NCBI GenBank assembly: GCA_015486705.1
Contig: WFRG01000003.1
Location: forward strand, 1 to 16,317
Source of the DNA: Hippea sp.
GTDB lineage: Bacteria > Campylobacterota_A > Desulfurellia > Desulfurellales > Hippeaceae
Direction of reading: 5' to 3'
DNA length: 16,317 nt
In this document: piece by piece, positions 1-6,478 of the stretch
Layout: the number at the start of each line of letters is the position of its first letter
How positions within the stretch are numbered: the stretch's first letter is position 1
The notes under the pieces: model-generated
Told to the model about the DNA's origin: nothing
Databases searched by the model: none
What the model saw: the letters and a program-made list of their open reading frames with translations, nothing else
Made by a program: the position numbers and the translations under genes

Positions 1-295
1 TCGATACTTCCCTTGCGCTTCCGCCGTCTCCACCACCGATAATCAAAACGCTTTTTGGATTTTCATGGGCAAATAGCGGAAGATGGGTTATCATTTCATG
101 ATAAACAAACTCATCTCGTTCCGTATACATTATAAATCCATCAAGTAACATAACTCTGCCGAATTCGTAAGTATCCAAAATATCAAGTCTTTGCAAATTG
201 CTGTATTCTGTATGTAAAACCTCTTTTACCTTAAACGTGAAACCGCAGTTGTCTGTGTATTTCTCAGTAAACCACAATTCTGGATTAAAAGGCAT
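1..295 (-). CDS. speE: Spermidine synthase, N-terminal part (3' end outside window)
   Basis: The visible 98 residues match the N-terminus of spermidine/polyamine aminopropyltransferases, which transfer aminopropyl from decarboxylated S-adenosylmethionine to putrescine in the cytosol. The N-terminal beta domain has the usual family pattern (ELWFTEKY near residue 6, GRVMLLDG at 46-53, [12 protein letters not shown] at 57-68). The start of the Rossmann domain follows, with the nucleotide-binding motif [11 protein letters not shown] at 87-97. The ATG at 295 is preceded by GGAGG with 5 bases of spacing, which fixes the start. It lies 83 bases downstream of the kor gamma-subunit gene on the same strand, but a strong terminator sits in that gap. 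The gene runs off the left edge, so the catalytic C-terminal half is not seen and the exact polyamine substrate cannot be judged. Confidence 0.9.
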   Translation of the reverse strand, partial: MPFNPELWFTEKYTDNCGFTFKVKEVLHTEYSNLQRLDILDTYEFGRVMLLDGFIMYTERDEFVYHEMITHLPLFAHENPKSVLIIGGGDGGSAREVS

Positions 296-309
296 TTCAA
301 CCTCCGCAC

Positions 310-347
310 AAAAAAATAGGGCTATGAGTTTTTGAAACCCATAGCCC
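310..347 (-). terminator. Intrinsic terminator after kor genes, directly in front of the speE RBS
   Basis: An 8-bp GC-rich stem (GGGCTATG at 319-326 pairing with CATAGCCC at 340-347) is extended by further pairs beyond one A/C mismatch. Read on the minus strand it is followed by TA and seven Ts (316-310), the classical arrangement for rho-independent termination of the icd-kor transcript. On the plus strand the stem is followed by only four Ts. The T-run ends four bases before the speE Shine-Dalgarno sequence (305-301), so the hairpin may also act as an attenuator in the speE leader. Confidence 0.85.
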
Positions 348-378
348 TTTTAGTGTTAAATCTTTTTTGTTTATCGAG

Positions 379-939
379 TTAGCCTTCCTTTTTAAATTTT
401 TCCCCAATTTCCAAGCCCATATCAAAGGCTTTCATATTCATATCCAAAAATCTCTCCGGAACTTCTTCTTTTACAGTTTCTCTAACCGCACTAATATCCA
501 AAACATGCGTCAATCCAACACAAATTCCAACAGCCAAAATATTCATTGTAACAACATTGCCTATTTCATATTTAGCCACTTTAACAAGAGGATACTCGTA
601 GATTTTATAAAGATTTTTGTCTTCGGCTGGAACTGTAACAAGACCAGAATCGACCAAAACATCAGCGCTACTTTTTAAATCCCCTTTGTAGGCATCGTAA
701 GCCTTCTGATGGGTTGCTAAGAAAAAATCAACATTAGTGGACTCAGCGAATACAATCGGCGTATCGGAAATTATAATATCAGCCTTTGCTGCACCACCCC
801 TAACCTGAGAGGTGTATGTTGGAACTTGGGTAGCATAATAACTTGTATGGAAAACAGCTGCATGGGCAAGTATGCTTCCTGCAGTCAAGGAACCTTGTCC
901 ACCAACTCCCGCAAATCTTAATTCATAATGAAATCCCAT
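379..939 (-). CDS. korC: 2-oxoacid:ferredoxin oxidoreductase, gamma subunit (probably 2-oxoglutarate)
   Basis: This 186-residue protein is the gamma subunit of a four-subunit 2-oxoacid:ferredoxin oxidoreductase, cytosolic and oxygen-sensitive by family. The N-terminus carries the family signature FAGVGGQGSLTAG (9-21). The SQVRGGAAKADIIIS stretch, typical of subunits that contact CoA, follows at about 44-58. Length is normal for the family. The ATG at 939 is preceded by GAGAGGT at suitable spacing, and only 12 bases separate it from the beta-subunit stop, so the genes are co-transcribed. Substrate specificity cannot be read from this subunit. The 2-oxoglutarate assignment rests on the delta-alpha-beta-gamma gene order and the neighbouring isocitrate dehydrogenase. 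A pyruvate or branched-chain 2-oxoacid enzyme is less likely. The symbol korC is used here; korG is an equivalent name. Confidence 0.9.
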   Translation of the reverse strand: MGFHYELRFAGVGGQGSLTAGSILAHAAVFHTSYYATQVPTYTSQVRGGAAKADIIISDTPIVFAESTNVDFFLATHQKAYDAYKGDLKSSADVLVDSGLVTVPAEDKNLYKIYEYPLVKVAKYEIGNVVTMNILAVGICVGLTHVLDISAVRETVKEEVPERFLDMNMKAFDMGLEIGEKFKKEG

Positions 940-951
940 TTTCTTACCTCT

Positions 952-1899
952 CTATAGTTTTTTCCACTCTTTTAATGGTGTTTCAACATCATAAGGATAC
1001 AGTTTCTTTAACTCTTCCCCTGTAATTTTATATTTGTCATCCTCCGTTAAAGTACCTTTAACATATTTAGCCCAATACTCATCACTTGCCTGAGCTTTCT
1101 CAACGAGACTCTTGTAAGCCTCTGTGAGTTCAGGTTTACTTTCATCCTTATGCAAAACGCCTGTTACAAACTTGCCCTTAAGCTCCTCTTCACTCATTCT
1201 CTTAGCTTTAGCAGAACTTACGAGGAAGCTCTTCATGTGCTCAAGCAACTTAGCAGGGTCACCTAATTTATTTCTTCTTCCAAAGTTGATAGGGCATGGG
1301 CTGAAAACGTCAATCAGAGCAAAACCTTTATACTCAAGACCCTCTTTTATTAGCTTTTTCAATCTTGTAGGATCTCCAGCAAATCCCCTTGCAACATAGC
1401 CTGCACCTGCTCCTATTGCCATCTGGCAAACATCAATTGTTGGCTCAAATGTTCCTCTTGGAGCCGTGGATGCCTTAGCCCCAGGAGGTGTCGTACATGA
1501 GTGTTGTCCACCTGTCATTCCGTATATCCAGTTGTTAATCAAAACAACTGTAACATCAATATTTCTCCTACATGCATGAAGCAGATGGTTTCCACCGATA
1601 TGAACGATATCGCCATCACCACCAAAAACAAACACATGTTTATCTGGGTGGCTCATTTTAATTCCTGCTGCAACAGCAATCGCCCTTCCATGAATTGTGT
1701 GTAGGGTGTGAAAATCAACGTAACCTGTAACCCTCGCGGCACAACCGATACCAGAAACCATAGCACAATCATCCTTGCTCCAGCCCAGCTCATCAATAGC
1801 TTCAAGGTAACACTTCAAAACTATACCGTCACCACAGCCTGGACACCAGTAAAGCGGCATTTTGTCCATTCTTAGGTATTTTGTATAATCTACAGCCAT
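952..1899 (-). CDS. korB: 2-oxoacid:ferredoxin oxidoreductase, beta (TPP-binding) subunit
   Basis: Catalytic subunit that binds thiamine pyrophosphate and one [4Fe-4S] cluster, converting 2-oxoglutarate plus CoA to succinyl-CoA, CO2 and reduced ferredoxin, reversibly. The protein starts with the cluster motif WCPGCG (Cys19, Cys22). A third cysteine is in SGIGCAAR (Cys53) and a fourth in SPCPINFG. The TPP/Mg motif GGDGD is at 93-97, followed by asparagines in GGN and INNWIYGMTGGQ. At 315 residues it is somewhat longer than many KorB proteins; the extra length is a charged C-terminal tail of about 90 residues. Its ATG overlaps the alpha-subunit stop by one base (TAATG), and its Shine-Dalgarno GGAGG lies inside the last alpha-subunit codons, which implies translational coupling. 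Confidence 0.92.
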   Translation of the reverse strand: MAVDYTKYLRMDKMPLYWCPGCGDGIVLKCYLEAIDELGWSKDDCAMVSGIGCAARVTGYVDFHTLHTIHGRAIAVAAGIKMSHPDKHVFVFGGDGDIVHIGGNHLLHACRRNIDVTVVLINNWIYGMTGGQHSCTTPPGAKASTAPRGTFEPTIDVCQMAIGAGAGYVARGFAGDPTRLKKLIKEGLEYKGFALIDVFSPCPINFGRRNKLGDPAKLLEHMKSFLVSSAKAKRMSEEELKGKFVTGVLHKDESKPELTEAYKSLVEKAQASDEYWAKYVKGTLTEDDKYKITGEELKKLYPYDVETPLKEWKKL

Positions 1900-3095
1900 T
1901 ATTCGCCTCCTCCAAACCTCTTTAACTCTTCATCGGTCAAGCCTATCTCAACCCTCTTTGATGGATTCTTAATCTTATCATAAATCTGGGATGGCCTTAT
2001 TAACACACCAGCTGCTTGATTTACACCGTATACAGGCACTTTGCCGCCTACCACCCTTTCAACTTCCAATAGGTATTGACCCAAGTTCATCTCAGCAACG
2101 ATAACGTTTTTAACCTTAGATGCTATGTCCCTAATCTGCTCCTCTGGTGATGGCCACAGTGTTAATGGCCTAAACATACCAACCTTGATTCCCTCTTCCC
2201 TTGCCTGGTCTATTGCAACCCTTGCTGCTTCAGCTGTCGAGCCGTAGGCAATGATACACGTTTCAGCATCATCCATCTTGTAATACTCGTATTTTAGAAT
2301 TTCGTCTAAGTGGTTGGAAATCTTTTTATACATTCTCTCCAAAAGCCACTGAGTGTACTTAGGCTCAACTGTCGGAAACCCAGTCTTATCATGAATCAAG
2401 CTTGAAAGATGATATCTATAGCTCTTTCCATCATCTGTCCACCATTTTGCCAAAGGTGGAACTTCGTAATTGTAGTCATACGGATAATAGTTATCTGGGT
2501 CAACATCTGGTTGAGTTCTATCAACAATCTCTACTTCTTCAGGGTCAGGTATGTAAACCTTTGTATGCAAGTGAGAAAGCGAACCATCCGTTAATAGCAC
2601 AACTGGTTGCCTGAATTTCTCTGCCAAATTGAAAGCCCTAATGGTCTCAAAAATAGCCTCTTGTGCATTACATGGAGAGAGAGCGATTATAGGATGGTCG
2701 CCGTGCGTTCCCCATCTTGCCTGCATAACATCCTGCTGTGATGGTCTTGTTGGCAAACCTGTAGACGGCCCTCCCCTCATAACATTAACCACTACAAGGG
2801 GAACTTCAAGCATACAAGCCATACCCAAAGCTTCCTGCTTTAGGGAATAGCCAGGGCCACTTGTACATGTCATAGCCTTAACGCCACTTGCAGTAGCACC
2901 CACGCAGGCATTTATGCTTGCAATCTCATCTTCCATCATCATGAAAGGCAAACCCTTCTCGGGCATAATCTTTGAAAGCCTTTCAGGCACCTCACTGGAT
3001 GGGGTTATTGGGTATCCAGCATAAAACCCCAAACCAGCCACTAAAGCAGCTTCAGCAACAGCTGCGTTTGCATTTAAAAATGCAATCCTTCCCAT
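1899..3095 (-). CDS. korA: 2-oxoacid:ferredoxin oxidoreductase, alpha subunit
   Basis: The 398-residue alpha subunit forms the substrate/TPP-pyrimidine side of the oxidoreductase active site with the beta subunit. Visible family motifs in order are GYPITPSSE (27-35), MEDEIASINA (54-63), the TSGPGYSL element (78-85) and the RGGPSTGLPT loop (107-116). A transketolase C-terminal-like domain starts near ETCIIAYGSTAEAAR. YPITPSSE with RGGPSTGLPT is the pattern of 2-oxoglutarate or 2-oxoisovalerate type alpha subunits rather than one-chain pyruvate enzymes (family knowledge). The ATG at 3095 follows AGGAGG with 5 bases of spacing, nine bases after the korD stop. A tyrosine- and aspartate-rich stretch (DPDNYYPYDYNYEVPP, around residues 200-215) lies between the two domains. 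It is the largest Kor subunit and overlaps korB by one base. Confidence 0.92.
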   Translation of the reverse strand: MGRIAFLNANAAVAEAALVAGLGFYAGYPITPSSEVPERLSKIMPEKGLPFMMMEDEIASINACVGATASGVKAMTCTSGPGYSLKQEALGMACMLEVPLVVVNVMRGGPSTGLPTRPSQQDVMQARWGTHGDHPIIALSPCNAQEAIFETIRAFNLAEKFRQPVVLLTDGSLSHLHTKVYIPDPEEVEIVDRTQPDVDPDNYYPYDYNYEVPPLAKWWTDDGKSYRYHLSSLIHDKTGFPTVEPKYTQWLLERMYKKISNHLDEILKYEYYKMDDAETCIIAYGSTAEAARVAIDQAREEGIKVGMFRPLTLWPSPEEQIRDIASKVKNVIVAEMNLGQYLLEVERVVGGKVPVYGVNQAAGVLIRPSQIYDKIKNPSKRVEIGLTDEELKRFGGGE

Positions 3096-3104
3096 TGATT
3101 CCTC

Positions 3105-3377
3105 CTATTTACTCTTTGTAATCAAATTACCCTTACTATCCTCAAACGTTAGTTCCACACCGATATCCTCAACAGTGATAGCAAAGTCAGGACATATGTC
3201 CTCACACATCTTACACCTAATGCAATCCTCAGGTCTCACAACTTTAGCTGTAGTGCCCATCCACACATGCAAATCCTCGACCATTTCCAAAACGTTTTTT
3301 GGACAAACATGCACACATAAACCGCAACCTTTACATAAATCGTAATTAACCTCAACAGGCATGCGTTTCTCAGCCAT
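3105..3377 (-). CDS. korD: 2-oxoacid:ferredoxin oxidoreductase, delta (ferredoxin-like) subunit
   Basis: This 90-residue protein carries two [4Fe-4S] clusters and passes electrons between the catalytic subunit and free ferredoxin. The two binding motifs are CKGCGLCVHVCP and CIRCKMCEDICP, each CxxCxxCxxxCP, separated by about 25 residues as in bacterial 8Fe ferredoxin-like delta subunits. I chose the ATG at 3377 because GGAG lies 8 bases before it. A GTG six bases further upstream (3383) would sit only 2 bases after the same Shine-Dalgarno. An internal ATG at 3362 has none. It is the first kor gene, 54 bases downstream of icd, and a small GC hairpin lies between them. The C-terminal tail (about 25 residues) after the second cluster motif is unremarkable. 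Confidence 0.92.
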   Translation of the reverse strand: MAEKRMPVEVNYDLCKGCGLCVHVCPKNVLEMVEDLHVWMGTTAKVVRPEDCIRCKMCEDICPDFAITVEDIGVELTFEDSKGNLITKSK

Positions 3378-3405
3378 CCTCACCTCTCCTTTTACTCAAA
3401 AATTG

Positions 3406-3429
3406 AAAAGGGGCAAGCCCCCTGCTTTT
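3406..3429 (-). terminator. Intercistronic GC hairpin between icd and korD (weak terminator or attenuator)
   Basis: Immediately after the icd stop, GGGG (3410-3413) and CCCC (3418-3421) form a short stem around a CAAG loop. A-rich and T-rich flanks allow further pairing (AAAAG with CTTTT, interrupted by a small bulge). On the minus strand the stem is followed by TTTT and then CAATTTTTG, a poor but recognisable T-tract. It could lower transcription of the kor genes relative to icd, or serve as an RNA processing or stability element. It may have no function. Confidence 0.45.
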
Positions 3430-3431
3430 CA

Positions 3432-5666
3432 TTAAATCTCTTCCACGATTTCATTTAATACTTCGCTAGGCCTCATAACCTTTTCAAGAATACTTTCATC
3501 AGGCCAATAATATCCCTTTATATCGTAAGACTTACCCTGAGCATCATCCAAGTCTTTTATAATCTTTTCTTCATTTTCTGCAAGTTTTTTGGCAATTGGC
3601 CCAAATTTTTCCTTCAATTCCTTGTCCTCGTCCTGATTGGCCAGAGCCTCAGCCCAATACCTTGCAAAGTAGTAATGCTCACCCCTTGAGTCAAGCTGGT
3701 GAACCTTCCTGCCTGGCCACTTTTGGTTTGCAAGTACTTTTGCCATGGCATCGTCAACAGCCTTAGCCATAATTTCTGCTTTCTTATTTCCATATTTCTG
3801 GCCGATAAACTCAAGAGATGCAAAGATTGCACCAAACTCTCCCATAGAATCCCATCTTAGGTGGCCTTCATCAATAAGCTGCTGGGCATGTTTAGGAGCA
3901 GAACCACCGGCACCTGTTTCAAATAAACCGCCACCAGCAAGAAGTGGAACGATAGAAAGCATCTTTGCAGAAGTTCCAACCTCTAAAATTGGGAATAGGT
4001 CTGTCAAGTAATCTCTCAAGGCATTTCCAGTCACAGAAATCGTATTCAGTCCTTTTCTAATTCTTTCAAGTGAAAATCTCATAGCCTCAACAGGCTTCAT
4101 AATCCTTATATCTAAACCCTCTGTATCGTAATCCTTCAAATACTCTTTAACTTTTTTAATAAGCTCAGCGTCGTGAGCCCTATTCTCATCAAGCCAGAAA
4201 ATAGCAGGGTCACCTGTAGCTTTAGCTCTTCTAACAGCCAAGCCTACCCAATCTTTAATAGCCTCATCTTTGGCTTGGCAGCCCCTCCAAATATCACCTT
4301 TCTCAACCTTATGTTCAATCAAAATATTACCGTTTTCATCAACAACCCTAAAAGTTCCGTTCACTGGCGCAATAAACGTCTTATCGTGGGAGCCGTATTC
4401 CTCTGCTTTCATAGCCATCAATCCAACGTTTGACACATCGCCCATTGTTGTTCTGTCAAACTGGCCGTTTCTTTTGCAGTCTTCTACAACCTCTTTATAA
4501 ATTGTTGCATAACATCTATCCGGGATAATGGCCTTTGTATCGTGAAGCTGGTCATCTTTGCCCCACATCCTACCGCCATCCCTAATCATTGGAGGCATTG
4601 AAGCATCAATTATGATTAAGTTAGGTGCATGGAGGTTTGTTATGCCCTTTCTTGAATCTACCATAGCAAGTTCAGGGTTTTTCTCATAAACCTTTTCTAT
4701 GTCAGCTTCAATCTCTTTTCTCTTATTCTCAGGCAACTTTTGTATTCTTGCGTATAAATCACCTAATCCATTGTTCGGGTTTACACCCAATTCTTCAAAT
4801 TCCTTTTTGTATTTCTCAAACACATCCTTGAAATAAACCTCAACCATATGTCCGAACATCACAGGATCTGAAACCTTCATCATGGTAGCTTTCAAATGAA
4901 GTGACAGTAGCACACCCTTTTCTTTTGCATCCTTTATTTGCTCATCATAAAACTTCCTCAAGTCCTTGACACTCATGTAAGTGCCATCAAGTACCTCACC
5001 CTTAAGTAGGTGAAGTTCTCTCATTACCTGCTTGTTGCCATTTTCATCAATAAACTCAATCTTTACATCCGTCTCCTTATCTGTTGTAAAGGATTTTTCG
5101 TGCTCATAGAAATCACCGCCATCCATATGAGAAACGTGAGTTTTAGAACCATCAGGCCAATCTTGCAATGGTAAACCCATGGAATCTGGGAACTTTGCGG
5201 CAAACTCTTTAACAGCTTTAGGCAATCTCCTGTCTGAATTACCCTGCCTCAAAACTGGGTTAACGGCACTTCCCAAAACCTTAGCATACCTATCATGAAT
5301 CTCCTTTTCCTTTTCATCCTTCGGTTCTTCTGGATAATCTGGAACGTTATAACCCTTTCCTTGAAGTTCCTTGATAGCGGCTTTAAGCTGAACAACAGAA
5401 GCTGAAATGTTAGGCAACTTAATTACATTTGCCTCAGGGTCATTAACTAAATCCCCCAAATAAGCTAAATCATCATTAACCTTTTGGTCTTCCTTTAAAT
5501 ACTCAGGAAACGTAGCAAGTATTCTACCTGCAAGAGAAATATCCCTAACCTCAACATCCACATCTGCATGCTTTAAAAACCCTTTAATAATAGGCAACAA
5601 TGAAAATGTTGCAAGGTAGGGAGCTTCATCTGTTTTAGTCCATACCATTTTAGCTTTTCCTGCCAT
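3432..5666 (-). CDS. icd: Isocitrate dehydrogenase, NADP-dependent, monomeric type
   Basis: The 744-residue protein is the large monomeric isocitrate dehydrogenase, which interconverts isocitrate and 2-oxoglutarate plus CO2 with NADP(H). It is unrelated in length to the ~420-residue dimeric type. Substrate and metal residues fit the pattern I recall for the Azotobacter vinelandii enzyme, after a 1-residue and later a 4-residue offset: Asn86, Ser133, Arg140, Arg146, Lys259, Asp354, Tyr424, Arg551, Asp552, Asp556. The NADP phosphate-binding set His593, Arg604 and Arg653 is also present, supporting NADP preference. The ATG at 5666 has AAAGGAG 7 bases upstream. An in-frame ATG at 5708 with a weaker AAGGA could add 14 residues, but homologous numbering favours 5666. 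It is the first gene of the leftward block, followed by korDABC, which uses its product 2-oxoglutarate. Confidence 0.97.
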   Translation of the reverse strand: MAGKAKMVWTKTDEAPYLATFSLLPIIKGFLKHADVDVEVRDISLAGRILATFPEYLKEDQKVNDDLAYLGDLVNDPEANVIKLPNISASVVQLKAAIKELQGKGYNVPDYPEEPKDEKEKEIHDRYAKVLGSAVNPVLRQGNSDRRLPKAVKEFAAKFPDSMGLPLQDWPDGSKTHVSHMDGGDFYEHEKSFTTDKETDVKIEFIDENGNKQVMRELHLLKGEVLDGTYMSVKDLRKFYDEQIKDAKEKGVLLSLHLKATMMKVSDPVMFGHMVEVYFKDVFEKYKKEFEELGVNPNNGLGDLYARIQKLPENKRKEIEADIEKVYEKNPELAMVDSRKGITNLHAPNLIIIDASMPPMIRDGGRMWGKDDQLHDTKAIIPDRCYATIYKEVVEDCKRNGQFDRTTMGDVSNVGLMAMKAEEYGSHDKTFIAPVNGTFRVVDENGNILIEHKVEKGDIWRGCQAKDEAIKDWVGLAVRRAKATGDPAIFWLDENRAHDAELIKKVKEYLKDYDTEGLDIRIMKPVEAMRFSLERIRKGLNTISVTGNALRDYLTDLFPILEVGTSAKMLSIVPLLAGGGLFETGAGGSAPKHAQQLIDEGHLRWDSMGEFGAIFASLEFIGQKYGNKKAEIMAKAVDDAMAKVLANQKWPGRKVHQLDSRGEHYYFARYWAEALANQDEDKELKEKFGPIAKKLAENEEKIIKDLDDAQGKSYDIKGYYWPDESILEKVMRPSEVLNEIVEEI

Positions 5667-5752
5667 AGTTTCTCTCCTTTCATATGACATTTTATTTTTA
5701 ACTATCATTAAATTTCCTTAACTACACAAGCATTTCACAAATTTCCGCACTT

Positions 5753-5781
5753 GGTATACATCAATAATTAACAACTGTCAA
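5753..5781 (-). promoter_or_regulatory. Sigma-70-like promoter for the icd-kor block
   Basis: On the minus strand, a perfect -35 box TTGACA (5781-5776) is separated by exactly 17 bases from TATACC (5758-5753), a 4-of-6 match to the -10 consensus. The -10 box overlaps the small palindrome GTATAC. Transcription would start near 5746, giving an icd leader of about 80 bases that contains in-frame ATGs at 5708 and 5690 before the chosen start. Confidence 0.65.
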
Positions 5782-5791
5782 GCAGTAATTC

Positions 5792-5820
5792 TTAAAACTT
5801 GACTTTTTACGCCTTATAAT
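5792..5820 (+). promoter_or_regulatory. Sigma-70-like promoter for the rightward ten-gene block
   Basis: A perfect -10 box TATAAT lies at 5815-5820. The best-spaced -35 candidate is TTAAAA at 5792-5797 (17-base spacer, 4 of 6 matches). A better-looking TTGACT at 5799-5804 is only 10 bases from the -10 and cannot pair with it normally. The predicted transcript start is near 5827, about 25 bases before the TTG start at 5852. Confidence 0.6.
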
Positions 5821-5839
5821 GCATCCTTTATTGGGAGTG

Positions 5840-5854
5840 GGAGGTGATTTTTTG
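5840..5854 (+). promoter_or_regulatory. Perfect Shine-Dalgarno and TTG start of the M50 protease gene
   Basis: GGAGGTGAT (5840-5848) complements nine bases of the usual 16S rRNA 3' end. It is followed at the ideal distance by TTG at 5852-5854, in frame with the protease. The in-frame ATG at 5819 lies inside the TATAAT box, upstream of the likely transcript start, and has no Shine-Dalgarno, so TTG is the better start. Confidence 0.8.
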
Positions 5855-6478
5855 ATTAGTCCAAACATTTTTTTGATGGTAGTGCCATTCTTGGTAGCCG
5901 TCGTTTTTCATGAAGTAGCACACGGTTATGCTGCATACAAATTAGGTGACCATACTGCAAAAATGGCCGGTCGTCTGACGCTAAACCCGATATCTCACAT
6001 AGACCCTATAGGAACTATATTTCTACCGGCAATACTGATAATCTTTCATTCTCCTGTGCTTTTTGGTTGGGCAAAGCCCGTGCCGGTAAACTTTTTCAAC
6101 CTAAGAAACCCTAAACGAGATTCGGCCATCGTAGCTGCAGCTGGCCCTGTTACAAATATTGTATTGGCAGCGCTTTTTGGTATGATATATAAGTTACTCT
6201 TGTTCTTACCTATACCAACAGCGTTGATGAACCCTTTGGCAATAACCTGCATGTACGGAGTGCAGCTTAACCTTATATTTGCATTTTTTAACTTAATTCC
6301 TATTCTGCCACTTGATGGAGGTAGGATTCTTGCAGCGTTTTTACCCCCAAAGTGGGCGTACAACTTCTCTAAAATAGAGCCCTACGGCGTATGGATTGTG
6401 ATGGGACTTTTATTCTTGGGGATTTTTAACTTTATTTACTACATATTTGTATTACCCTTGACCAATTTGTTTCTATAA
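5852..6478 (+). CDS. Site-2 protease family (M50) membrane metalloprotease
   Basis: This 208-residue hydrophobic protein is a compact M50/site-2 intramembrane zinc protease, which cleaves substrates within the membrane. The zinc site HEVAH is at 20-24 in the first membrane helix, and the third ligand is in NLIPILPLDGGR (Asp155). About five hydrophobic segments are visible, roughly residues 6-25, 45-65, 80-105, 120-148 and 180-203. There is no PDZ domain, and the length suits the small YwhC-like subgroup rather than RseP. The start is TTG at 5852, because a perfect Shine-Dalgarno precedes it and the alternative ATG at 5819 falls inside the -10 box. Its TAA is directly followed, in the same frame, by the ATG of the radical SAM gene. 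No substrate can be named; no anti-sigma factor or sporulation gene is nearby. Confidence 0.9.
   Translation: MISPNIFLMVVPFLVAVVFHEVAHGYAAYKLGDHTAKMAGRLTLNPISHIDPIGTIFLPAILIIFHSPVLFGWAKPVPVNFFNLRNPKRDSAIVAAAGPVTNIVLAALFGMIYKLLLFLPIPTALMNPLAITCMYGVQLNLIFAFFNLIPILPLDGGRILAAFLPPKWAYNFSKIEPYGVWIVMGLLFLGIFNFIYYIFVLPLTNLFL

Noticed and set aside
367..678. Phenylalanine- and asparagine-rich plus-strand frame opposite korC
   Set aside because: It is a mirror of the gamma-subunit gene with no recognisable protein features.
379..3377. Pyruvate or 2-oxoisovalerate:ferredoxin oxidoreductase as the identity of the four-subunit enzyme
   Set aside because: Subunit order delta-alpha-beta-gamma and direct linkage to isocitrate dehydrogenase favour 2-oxoglutarate, though sequence alone does not exclude other 2-oxoacids.
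3378..3383. GTG at 3383 as the korD start
   Set aside because: It lies only two bases after the Shine-Dalgarno that is ideally spaced for the ATG at 3377.
5667..5708. N-terminal extension of icd from the ATG at 5708 or 5690
   Set aside because: The ATG at 5666 has the strongest Shine-Dalgarno, and motif numbering against the family fits that start. The 5708 start remains possible because of a weak AAGGA.
5799..5820. TTGACT followed by TATAAT as a strong promoter
   Set aside because: The spacer is only 10 bases, too short for a sigma-70 pair. The TATAAT was kept with the better-spaced but weaker TTAAAA.
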